A DNA stretch of 64,000 bases from positions 186,001-250,000 of the forward strand of contig NZ_JACRVF010000005.1 of assembly GCF_014306105.1 (NCBI RefSeq), read 5' to 3'. This document shows, piece after piece, positions 20,505 to 28,398 of the stretch. The position numbers and the translations under genes are program-made. The notes beneath the pieces were generated by a model. That model saw nothing but the letters and a program-made list of their open reading frames with translations, ran no database searches and was not told the origin of the DNA. Every line of letters begins with the position of its first letter. Position 1 is the first letter of the stretch. The DNA comes from Pontibacter cellulosilyticus (lineage in GTDB: Bacteria > Bacteroidota > Bacteroidia > Cytophagales > Hymenobacteraceae).

Positions 20505-21305
20505 ATGAACATATTCAAAATTATAGAAGATATAGAAAAAGTTGATCCGGAAGTATACAATAGGCTCGACTCGCGCAGAAGTGCATTTAAGAATTTGGGA
20601 AGTCTAACCAAGAAGACAGCACTCGCGGCTATACCGCTTGCTCTTGGATCTGTATTTCAGAAAGCCTATGGGCAAAGCACCAATACAATAGTAGAAGTGT
20701 TAAACTTTGCGCTTAAACTGGAGTACTTAGAGCGTAACTTTTATACGCAGGGCCTCGCTGCCAGTGGACTTATACCTGCCGGAGCTGCCAGAACTGCTAT
20801 TCAGAAAATACAGCAACACGAGGCAGCGCACGTAACTCTTCTAAGAACCACTATACAAAATCTTAATGGAACGCCTATCAGTGAACCTACTTTTAACTTT
20901 GGCAAAAACTTCCCTGATTGGAACACTAATTACCAGACTTTTCTAACGCTGGCTCAGGCTTTTGAAGATACCGGGGTACGTGCGTATAAAGGACAGGCAG
21001 CAAACCTGATTAATAACGATGCAGTGCTTACAGCCGCTTTACAGATACATTCTGTTGAGGCTCGCCATGCAGCACACATACGCCGAATGCGCAACAACCC
21101 AGCCTGGATAATCGGTGATGGTGCTAACAGTAACGTACCTGCCCCCGCACAGCCTGTTTATGCCGGCGAGGGTAATGTGTCACAAGGTGGTATAAATGAT
21201 ATTAAGACGTTGGGCACCGGTTACTCTGCAGCAATTGCTACTGCAGCCTTTGATGAGCCGCTTACAAAAGAGCAGGTGGCACAAATCGTTTCGCTTTTCG
21301 AATAA
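20505..21305 (+). CDS. Exported ferritin-like domain protein (second of pair)
   Basis: This 266-residue paralogue of the preceding gene has a longer cytosolic N-terminus (residues 1-25) before a hydrophobic stretch ALAAIPLALGSVFQKAYGQ, a plausible signal ending in AYGQ. The ferritin-like bundle again shows NFALKLEYLERNFY, QQHEAAHVTLLRTTI, AQAFEDTGVRAYKGQ and SVEARHAAHIRRM, matching the first protein helix for helix. The C-terminal 70 residues are an extra proline/glycine-rich tail. Two adjacent diverged copies suggest a heteromeric assembly. Location just upstream of an ECF sigma/anti-sigma pair could indicate regulation by stress, but a terminator lies between. Confidence 0.82.
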   Translation: MNIFKIIEDIEKVDPEVYNRLDSRRSAFKNLGSLTKKTALAAIPLALGSVFQKAYGQSTNTIVEVLNFALKLEYLERNFYTQGLAASGLIPAGAARTAIQKIQQHEAAHVTLLRTTIQNLNGTPISEPTFNFGKNFPDWNTNYQTFLTLAQAFEDTGVRAYKGQAANLINNDAVLTAALQIHSVEARHAAHIRRMRNNPAWIIGDGANSNVPAPAQPVYAGEGNVSQGGINDIKTLGTGYSAAIATAAFDEPLTKEQVAQIVSLFE

Positions 21306-21352
21306 ATATGCATTTTGTTAATTTCAATCAGCAGAAATTTCCCACATATTAT

Positions 21353-21397
21353 AAACTGAATAGGGCTGCCTTTGGCGGCTCTTTTCAGTTTTTTTAC
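21353..21397 (+). terminator. Terminator of the ferritin-like operon
   Basis: AAACTGAA pairs with TTCAGTTT around a GGGCTGCC/GGCGGCTC stem containing G-T pairs, followed by seven T residues. It begins about 48 bases past the second ferritin-like stop. Confidence 0.75.
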
Positions 21398-21562
21398 AAC
21401 AACTACATTCCCTTTGAACATCCTTAAATTGCTAATTTTAAAACATTATAGTCCAGATACAGTTACATAATACAAATTAATAAACAGGCCGCACCGGGTA
21501 TTCAGCAAAACCTGCCTACCATGCGTGAGCCTTTTAAAATCTTGATTATAATGGTGAATTAA

Positions 21563-22120
21563 TTGGCTAATCAACATCCTATACCTAAAGTAAGCGAAGA
21601 GGAACTGGTGCAGCGTTTGCGTGCACGGGATACCTCTGCAATGTCTGTACTTTATGATATGTATAGCCCCACCCTTTTTGGTATTGTATTGCAAATTGTG
21701 AAGATCGAGGAAACGGCTGAAGATATACTTCAAGAAGCTTTTATCAAGATCTGGAACTCATTCGATAAGTATGACACCTCGAAAGGGAGGCTCTTTACCT
21801 GGATGATAAACATTTGCAGAAACCAGGCTATCGACACAATCCGGTCGAAGCAGCATCGCGTAGGTAATAAGACACAGGACATTACAGCGAATGAGCGAGC
21901 TTTCTTCTCAGCGGATGCGCTAAAGCCGGAGCATATTGGGGTAAGGGAGATGGTAGATAATTTAAGTCCTGAACAGAAAATGGTAATAGACCTGATGTAT
22001 TTTAAAGGACTGACACAAAGTGAGATTGCCGAAGAATTCAACATCCCCCTGGGGACAGTTAAAACCAGAGCGCGTAGCGCTGTAAAAGTATTGTCAAGTT
22101 TTTTTAAAGGCCGTGCATAA
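21563..22120 (+). CDS. ECF-type RNA polymerase sigma factor
   Basis: At 185 residues it has the two-domain ECF build: region 2 (about 25-100) with LYDMYSPTLFGIVLQIV, EDILQEAFIKIWNSFDKYD and RLFTWMINICRNQAIDTIRS, and region 4 (about 125-180) with LSPEQKMVIDLMYFKGLTQSEIAEEF and IPLGTVKTRARSAV. The frame starts with TTG at 21563; the ATG 11 bases upstream runs into a stop, so TTG is preferred. It overlaps the anti-sigma gene by 8 bases, typical of a co-regulated pair. Target promoters are not identified. SigK-like by its partner. Confidence 0.92.
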   Translation: MANQHPIPKVSEEELVQRLRARDTSAMSVLYDMYSPTLFGIVLQIVKIEETAEDILQEAFIKIWNSFDKYDTSKGRLFTWMINICRNQAIDTIRSKQHRVGNKTQDITANERAFFSADALKPEHIGVREMVDNLSPEQKMVIDLMYFKGLTQSEIAEEFNIPLGTVKTRARSAVKVLSSFFKGRA

Positions 22121-22949
22121 CGAAGAGTATATAGCTTCCGGAATTTTGGAACTCTATGCAGCCGGGGGACTAAGCCAGACTGAGATGGAGGAAGTGGAGC
22201 ATCGCGCTGCAACCTCTCCTGAAGTACGGCGTGCCCTCAACGAGGCATGTGCGGCCATGGAGGCTTATGCATCGCTTTATGCCACATCTCCTAAGCCTGA
22301 GGTAAAAGACAATATCATGCAGCGCATAGAAGCAGGCGCAGCACCAGAAAATCAAACGCTACCTGGTACGGAAGCACCTATACATCCGCTTTATACGGAG
22401 CGTACTAAGGAGCCCTCTGCTTATAAATGGATGTTTGCTGCAAGTATAGTGCTGTTTATACTTTCCGGGTTAGTTAGTTTATACTTTTACAACAAGTGGC
22501 AGCAGGCAGAAGATAGACTTGCAACTGTTGTAGCTTCTGAACAGCTGCTTGCCCAAAATTTCCGGAATACTTCGCTTCAGTTGCAAAAGCAGGAAGAAAC
22601 CCTTTCTATCCTACGCAATCCTGAATTCAGGCCTGTGGTGCTGCAGGGAGTTGAAGCTTATCCGAATGCCAGTTTAATGGTGTATTGGAACCCACGCGAA
22701 CAAAAAGTTTACGTAGACAGGGTTGCTTTGCCATCACCGCCGGCAGGCAAACAATACCAACTGTGGGCCTTGGAAAATGGCAATCCCGTTAATGCCGGCA
22801 TGATCGACTTCACCAACGGAGAGCCAAGCCTGCAGCAAATGAAAAATATCGGTGCCGCACAGGCATTTGCCGTTACGCTTGAACCGGAAGGCGGCAGCAC
22901 GACTCCTACCCTGGAAGAGCTTACCGTGATGGGTAAAATTGAAGCGTAG
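22113..22949 (+). CDS. Anti-sigma factor, RskA-like, single-pass membrane protein
   Basis: The 278-residue protein starts with GTG inside the end of the sigma gene. Residues 1-85 form an anti-sigma zinc-finger-like helical domain (NEEYIASGILELYAAGGL, then EHRAATSPEVRRALNEAC), without an obvious zinc-binding HxxxCxxC. One membrane helix (WMFAASIVLFILSGLVSLYF, about 110-130) and a short coiled coil lead to a periplasmic RskA C-terminal domain with VDRVALPSPPAGKQYQLW and FAVTLEPEGGS. It should hold the sigma factor at the membrane until an envelope signal releases it. Confidence 0.9.
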   Translation: MHNEEYIASGILELYAAGGLSQTEMEEVEHRAATSPEVRRALNEACAAMEAYASLYATSPKPEVKDNIMQRIEAGAAPENQTLPGTEAPIHPLYTERTKEPSAYKWMFAASIVLFILSGLVSLYFYNKWQQAEDRLATVVASEQLLAQNFRNTSLQLQKQEETLSILRNPEFRPVVLQGVEAYPNASLMVYWNPREQKVYVDRVALPSPPAGKQYQLWALENGNPVNAGMIDFTNGEPSLQQMKNIGAAQAFAVTLEPEGGSTTPTLEELTVMGKIEA

Positions 22950-23212
22950 CCATACTTTATACTTACCCACAACAGACCATCTTTTTATTGCAATACCTGA
23001 TTAATTTTAATTAGAAGAATGACTTTTGCTAAAAGTATGTTCCGAAATTCTTTATGCTGTTATAATATTGCCTCCCTCCTATCCCAGCTTATAAGAATGC
23101 ACTACAAAGTATGGCGGAGAAGTATAAAATAGTTAGATTTAGAAGTGCATCAGCAGGTGATAATGATTAAATACCTTGCTGATACCTTAACTAAATCACC
23201 TCCCTACTCACC

Positions 23213-25381
23213 ATGAAAAACAATGCTTTAGTACTGCTAATTTTACTGTTAGCCTTTGTAGCCCGTGCACAGTCGCCTGATAAGCTGGTACAGGTAACGG
23301 ATATGCTTAAAATCAAACAGGCAGGCGCTGTCACCATCAGCCCAGATGGAAACTGGATTGCCTTTACAGTGAACGTCATCGAACCGGATCCTGCCCAGAA
23401 AGGAGAGTACAAATACCAGACGCAGCTGCACCTGGCACCTACTAACGGCAAGGCAGACCCACGCCAGCTTACTTATGCCAAAGAAGGTGGTTCGCAGCCC
23501 TCCTGGAGCCCCGATGGCAAGCAACTCGCTTTTGTGCGAGTAGCAGACGGAAAACCACAAATCTTTCTGCTTTCGCTCAACGGCGGAGAACCTATGCAGC
23601 TAACTAAGTTTAAGTATGGCGCCAACACGCCGCGCTGGAGCCCTGATGGCAAACAGTTACTGTTCACCTCTGGCTTTGGTTTAAGAGAACTCTTAACTGA
23701 CTCGCTGCTTAACCCCACTATGGAAATTCCGAAATGGTCTTATGAGAAGCCCGGGTTTTACCAGAACGAGCACCTGCGTGCAACTTTCGCAAAAGCAGAC
23801 CCGAATGGTACAATGGCAGAGATACGTAGCTACCTCGATCAGAACGAAAAGGATAAGAAAGCGAAAGTGATCAACCAACTGGATTTTCAGGAAGAAGCGA
23901 ACGTAAGCGCCAACATCAGTTTATCCCACATTTTTATTGTAGATGCCACTCCGGGTGCAAAGCCAAAAGACCTTACGCCTGGCTTCTCTACAAGCTATAA
24001 CCCCAATTTCACACCCGATGGCAAGCGCATTGTTTTTGAAGGCGACAGCGACGAATCAGAGCACCCGGACCGTTCGCTAGAGTCGGAAGTATACATCGTG
24101 AATGCGGATGGCAGTAACCTGCAAAAACTACTGGGTAAGCCTGGCTTTTCCTATAACAGTGCTACTGTATCACCGTCGGGTAAATGGCTGGCTTTCCAGT
24201 ACAACCAGACACAAAGAGTAGGCATACCTAAGCTGGCTGTTATGCCACTGGGAGGCAGCGAGGATGATATCGTTACCGTTGACTACGACCGCAATAAAAG
24301 CAGTCTCACCTGGGCCTCCAACGACAAGTATTTATACTTTACCTCACCCTCCAACGGCGGTACCATACTTAACCGCATGGAGTTAAAGTCGAAGCAGGTT
24401 GACCGTTTAACCGACTTTAACAGTGGTGTCAGCAGCTTTGATGTACGCAAAGACAAACTGGCTTTTGTCAAAGTTGAAGTAGCCAACCCTAATGAACTAT
24501 ACTTAGCAGATGCCCAGGCCAGAAAAGCGCAGCGCATCACCTCCCTTAACCACGATTGGGTGAAGAATAAAAAACTAAGCTATCCGGAGAAAAAGATTTT
24601 TAAAAACAGCAAAGGCCAGGAGGTAGAGTATTGGGTAATGAAACCGACCAACTACACCCCCGGCACAAAATACCCGCTGCTGCTGGAGATACATGGAGGC
24701 CCTACCGCCATGTGGGGACCCGGCGAAAGCAGTATGTGGCATGAGTACCAGTACTTTGCCAGCAGAGGCTACGGAGTGGTGTACAGTAACCCGAGAGGCT
24801 CTGGTGGTTATGGAGAGGAGTTCATGCGTGCCAACGTAGCAGATTGGGGTGCAGGACCTGCCAGTGATGTACTTACTGCGTTGGATGGCGCCATAGCAGA
24901 AGGCTGGGCCGACACATCAAAACTTACTATAACCGGCGGCTCATATGGCGGTTACCTGGTTTCATGGATTCTAGGCCACGACAACCGCTTTAAAGCAGCC
25001 TGTGCACAGCGTGGTGTTTACGATCTTGGCACTTTTTTTGGCGAAGGCAATGCCTGGAGGCTGGTACCGAACTACTTTGGCGGCTATCCGTGGGAGCAAA
25101 AGTCCAAGAGCATTATACAGAGTGAATCACCTTTAACGTACGTGCAGAACATTACTACCCCACTTATTATCTTCCATGGCGAAAACGATCTGAGAACGGG
25201 TGTGATACAGAGCGAGATGCTTTACAAGAGCCTGAAGATCTTAGATAGGCCAGTGGAATATGTACGGCACCCCGGGGCAACCCACGAAATAACCCGAAGC
25301 GGTAACAACCGCCAGCGTATCGACCAGATGCTGCGCACTTATGAGTTCTTTGAGCGCTGGTTAAACAAGCCTGCTCCATAA
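23213..25381 (+). CDS. S9-family prolyl oligopeptidase/dipeptidyl peptidase, exported
   Basis: The signal peptide MKNNALVLLILLLAFVARAQ is followed by a WD/beta-propeller region (about 35-440) with repeated SPDG(K/N) blades such as WSPDGKQLAFVR. The alpha/beta hydrolase domain is C-terminal: nucleophile in ITGGSYGGYL (Ser577), Asp in FHGENDLRTG (Asp659) and His in HPGATHEIT (His691). S9 enzymes cleave short peptides, commonly after proline or by removing dipeptides. The 722-residue length is usual. It is monocistronic with a terminator 6 bases beyond the stop. It is probably periplasmic and used for peptide nutrition. Confidence 0.93.
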   Translation: MKNNALVLLILLLAFVARAQSPDKLVQVTDMLKIKQAGAVTISPDGNWIAFTVNVIEPDPAQKGEYKYQTQLHLAPTNGKADPRQLTYAKEGGSQPSWSPDGKQLAFVRVADGKPQIFLLSLNGGEPMQLTKFKYGANTPRWSPDGKQLLFTSGFGLRELLTDSLLNPTMEIPKWSYEKPGFYQNEHLRATFAKADPNGTMAEIRSYLDQNEKDKKAKVINQLDFQEEANVSANISLSHIFIVDATPGAKPKDLTPGFSTSYNPNFTPDGKRIVFEGDSDESEHPDRSLESEVYIVNADGSNLQKLLGKPGFSYNSATVSPSGKWLAFQYNQTQRVGIPKLAVMPLGGSEDDIVTVDYDRNKSSLTWASNDKYLYFTSPSNGGTILNRMELKSKQVDRLTDFNSGVSSFDVRKDKLAFVKVEVANPNELYLADAQARKAQRITSLNHDWVKNKKLSYPEKKIFKNSKGQEVEYWVMKPTNYTPGTKYPLLLEIHGGPTAMWGPGESSMWHEYQYFASRGYGVVYSNPRGSGGYGEEFMRANVADWGAGPASDVLTALDGAIAEGWADTSKLTITGGSYGGYLVSWILGHDNRFKAACAQRGVYDLGTFFGEGNAWRLVPNYFGGYPWEQKSKSIIQSESPLTYVQNITTPLIIFHGENDLRTGVIQSEMLYKSLKILDRPVEYVRHPGATHEITRSGNNRQRIDQMLRTYEFFERWLNKPAP

Positions 25382-25386
25382 AATAT

Positions 25387-25415
25387 AAAAGAGGCTCTTG
25401 CACGGAGCCTCTTTT
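25387..25415 (+). terminator. Terminator after the S9 peptidase gene
   Basis: An 11-bp stem AAAAGAGGCTC/GAGCCTCTTTT (25387-25397 with 25405-25415, loop of 7) starts six bases after the stop codon. Confidence 0.9.
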
Positions 25416-25616
25416 GTTATACCCTGATACACTGCAGCTAAAGATTTAATTTATACTTCCTAGCTTATAGGATTGCTTTTATTCAGGTGTTAACTGGCAA
25501 TATGAGCCTGTTTGAGCCGTTCATTTTTTGAAACAATTATTTATTGAAACTTACTCCCACACACTGAAGTTGATCGTTTATATTTATAGCCGGATTTTGT
25601 GTTGGTAATTTGAAGT

Positions 25617-26831
25617 ATGGCCTTTTCCAGAGTACAATTATTATTTTTCAGGTGTCTAAGTGCACTCTTTATTAGTTTGTTTGCGGCTTCTTGCCAGGAG
25701 CCTAAAAATCAGGATCAGCTTAACGAGCCCCAGCAGCTAGTTGAGAAAGAAGATAAAGTAAAGATACCTGCCTCTTTTACCGCTGAAAAGGCACGCCAGC
25801 TCAGCGACAGATTAGACTCAGCATTTACATACCTGCACAAAAGAAAAGGCTTTAACGGCACCATGCTCGTAACAAAGTATGACCAGGTAATTTACAAAGG
25901 TGCCTTTGGCTATTCTGATTTTAAACAGAAAGATACCCTGAGCACCGAAACTGCCTTCCAGTTGGCATCTGTGTCTAAGCAGTTTACTGCCATGGCTGTC
26001 ATGATGCTGCAAGAGCAGGGAAAGCTACAGTATGATGACAGCGTGCAGCAGTACATCCCCGACTTCCCATACAAAGGCATTACGATACGGCAGTTGCTAA
26101 CCCACCGCTCCGGTTTGTCTAACTATACTTATTTCAGCGATGAGCTCTGGCCAGACCGTAATGTGCCTATCACCAACGAAGATGTCCTGAAGCTGATGGC
26201 GACACATCAACCACGGCCATACTATCCTCCCAATACCCACTTCGACTACAGCAACACTGGCTATGCTTTGCTGGCCTCTGTCGTGGAAAAAGCCTCGGGT
26301 GTGCCTTTCGCTGTTTTTATGCAGAAGAACATCTTTAAGCCGCTGAAAATGAAGAACACCTTTACGTTTAGCGAGGAGGTGATCACCATGACGGGCAAAG
26401 TAGCAACCGGCCACACCGGCGGAAGAAGAAAGAGATGGCCAGACTACCTGGACACTGTTTTGGGCGACAAGGGCATGTACTCTACCGTAGAAGATTTGTA
26501 CAAATGGGACCAGGCCCTATACACGCAGAAACTGGTGAAAAAAGAAACGCTGGCAGAGGCGTTTGCAGGCTCCGGGCAGAAAAAGAAAGACGAAGATTAT
26601 GGCTTCGGCTGGCGCATTACCCAGGTAGATAACGGAGATACCATCGTGTATCATGCCGGCCTGTGGCACGGCTATACTTCTTATCTGTTACGCAACCCTA
26701 AAGACCATAGTGCCATCATTGTACTAAGCAACGTGCCCAATGGCAGCCTCAGCTACCTGAAGGACATTCGCAAAATAATGTATCCTGCTACAGAAGACAG
26801 CACCTCAGGCAAGGAACTGGCGGGCAAGTAG
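25617..26831 (+). CDS. Serine hydrolase lipoprotein, class C beta-lactamase/PBP4*-like
   Basis: The signal ends LFAASC (Cys26), so this is a lipoprotein. The beta-lactamase fold shows all three active-site elements: SVSK (Ser118, Lys121), YSN (Tyr211, Asn213) and HAG (His346, Gly348). The HxG triad in place of KTG indicates an esterase/D-aminopeptidase-like or peptidoglycan-related member rather than a true AmpC lactamase. The 404-residue length fits. It is an isolated gene near other exported hydrolases. Resistance function should not be assumed. Confidence 0.88.
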   Translation: MAFSRVQLLFFRCLSALFISLFAASCQEPKNQDQLNEPQQLVEKEDKVKIPASFTAEKARQLSDRLDSAFTYLHKRKGFNGTMLVTKYDQVIYKGAFGYSDFKQKDTLSTETAFQLASVSKQFTAMAVMMLQEQGKLQYDDSVQQYIPDFPYKGITIRQLLTHRSGLSNYTYFSDELWPDRNVPITNEDVLKLMATHQPRPYYPPNTHFDYSNTGYALLASVVEKASGVPFAVFMQKNIFKPLKMKNTFTFSEEVITMTGKVATGHTGGRRKRWPDYLDTVLGDKGMYSTVEDLYKWDQALYTQKLVKKETLAEAFAGSGQKKKDEDYGFGWRITQVDNGDTIVYHAGLWHGYTSYLLRNPKDHSAIIVLSNVPNGSLSYLKDIRKIMYPATEDSTSGKELAGK

Positions 26832-27027
26832 AAATTTCCGTTCCAAACTATATGCTGTTTCACTAAGTGAGCCATAGGCCTTTTTTATAGCTAAACTTTT
26901 TTTGAAGCTGTAAGCTGCTGGAACACAAAACATTGCCAATAACTTGATTAAAACCGGCTTTCAAAGCTCAACCAGACTGTCCTCCAAACAGTAAAATAGG
27001 TTATACCTGCCTATTTATTAACCCTGT

Positions 27028-27732
27028 ATGGATCTGGCATTCCTAGAATCAAGTGAGATATCATTTAGTAATATTCTGTTCCGGTTGCTCCTCAGCACCC
27101 TGTTAGGTGGCTTGCTGGGTCTTGAAAGGGAATCCAGGAAGCAGAATGCGGGCCTAAGAACACACATGGTAATCTGCGCCGGCTCATGCCTACTTATGCT
27201 AATCTCGATTTATATACCACAAACGTTCAGTAACTACAAGAATGTAGACCCAGGCCGTATCGCTGCACAGGTTGTTTCGGGTATTGGTTTTTTGGGAGCG
27301 GGTGCCATTTTCAGGCTTGGTGCCACTACGCACGGCCTTACAACAGCAGCCACCATCTGGGCTGTGGCGGCAGTAGGTCTGGCAGTGGGTGCAGGCATGT
27401 ACGAGGCTGCTGTTATTGTTACGCTGCTCCTGCTTTTTGTACTTGCTATTTTAGATAAAGTCGGGAAAAGGTTCCTGACAAACGGCTCCCTAAAATCACT
27501 TGATATTAGCTTTCAGTCAGCTAAAATAGAGACAAGTAAAGTGTTGGGAATACTTGAGAGGCACGATATAGTTATGAAAAGTATTAACGTGTTTCAATCC
27601 ACAAACAAGCACAACTCTAAAATACAGCTGTATGTTTTTGTACCCGAAAACCTGAACGTAAAGCAGTTTTATAAAGACCTGAACGAGCTAAAAAATGTAG
27701 GCAAAATCTCCTTGGGGCAGGATTTTAGTTAG
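27028..27732 (+). CDS. MgtC/SapB-family inner membrane protein
   Basis: The 234-residue protein has the MgtC/SapB core: LLLSTLLGGLLGLERES, RTHMVICAGSCLLMLISI, DPGRIAAQVVSGIGFLGAGA and the GLTTAATIWAVAAVGLAVG helix, followed by another membrane helix ending near LDKVGKR. The C-terminal 75 residues (LKSLDISFQSAKI onward) form an ACT-like cytosolic domain as in longer MgtC proteins. Family members are linked to low magnesium and to virulence in pathogens; here the role is unknown. No Mg riboswitch was recognised upstream. Confidence 0.9.
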   Translation: MDLAFLESSEISFSNILFRLLLSTLLGGLLGLERESRKQNAGLRTHMVICAGSCLLMLISIYIPQTFSNYKNVDPGRIAAQVVSGIGFLGAGAIFRLGATTHGLTTAATIWAVAAVGLAVGAGMYEAAVIVTLLLLFVLAILDKVGKRFLTNGSLKSLDISFQSAKIETSKVLGILERHDIVMKSINVFQSTNKHNSKIQLYVFVPENLNVKQFYKDLNELKNVGKISLGQDFS

Positions 27733-27775
27733 CGTTGGTGTTAGCTAAATAGCCTGAAAGTGTTATCATTTATAC

Positions 27776-28189
27776 TTACTTCATTTCCGGGTCATACTTT
27801 AGCAGCCATTCTTCCGCGAGTTGCTTGTTTTGGAAAGTGAGCGCAATTACACCGGTAATTTCAAACTTCAATGTCTCTTCTATACTTAGTTTACCCAGCT
27901 GATGCGGAGACTCTACCCAGGCAAAAAGCCGGCATCCTGCTTCATACATCCTCGGAAACCAGTCTACTGCTACCCACCAGGCAGCCTCTAACCAAATACT
28001 TGTAACATTGGTATTGTCGTTCAGCACTTTTGTGCAGTGGTACTGCTTTAGCAAATCCAACATTTTTTCACACCCATCCTGCACACTCTCCTTTGTCTGA
28101 TCACCGGTCCAGTCGACATATATAATGTGGTTTAACGAGTTGAAGCCAATGGTAATATGTGGCTCAACTACTAAAGTCTTGTTTTGCAT
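27776..28189 (-). CDS. Conserved hypothetical protein, STAS/SpoIIAA-like
   Basis: Using the ATG at 28187-28189 (MQNKTLVVEPHITIGF) gives 137 residues. An alternating strand/helix pattern, IIYVDWTGDQTKESVQDGCE, then VLNDNTNVTSIW and CRLFAWVESP, resembles small STAS or SpoIIAA-like domains. An asparagine/aspartate turn (LNDNTN) stands where a phosphorylatable Ser would be in anti-anti-sigma factors. No signal or membrane helix is seen. Similar proteins are common in Cytophagales but have no assigned function. The fold suggestion is moderate. Confidence 0.6.
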   Translation of the reverse strand: MQNKTLVVEPHITIGFNSLNHIIYVDWTGDQTKESVQDGCEKMLDLLKQYHCTKVLNDNTNVTSIWLEAAWWVAVDWFPRMYEAGCRLFAWVESPHQLGKLSIEETLKFEITGVIALTFQNKQLAEEWLLKYDPEMK

Positions 28190-28345
28190 AGCGGCTTGTG
28201 GCGTATTGATTACTAAACAAGTTAAGCTTGAATTGCAGAAATGCAAAATTTATATCTTGCAATGTTATAATATTTTGAAGAAATAGCCAATACCTAACCC
28301 AAAGGTATAACATTGATTACCAGCCACTAATAAATATACAAAACA

Positions 28346-28380
28346 AAAAGGGGGACCCTATAGCAGAGTCCCCCTTTGTT
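28346..28380. terminator. Bidirectional terminator between penicillin acylase and STAS-like gene
   Basis: AAAGGGGGAC pairs with GTCCCCCTTT (about 28347-28356 with 28368-28377, loop of 11), flanked by A and T residues. It lies 20 bases past the acylase stop on the minus strand. Confidence 0.8.
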
Positions 28381-28398
28381 AAGGTATAGGTATTGTTA

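Noticed and set aside
25617-26831. Annotation as an AmpC beta-lactamase
   Set aside because: The third motif is HAG rather than KTG, and there is no AmpR-like neighbour; a broader serine hydrolase call is safer.
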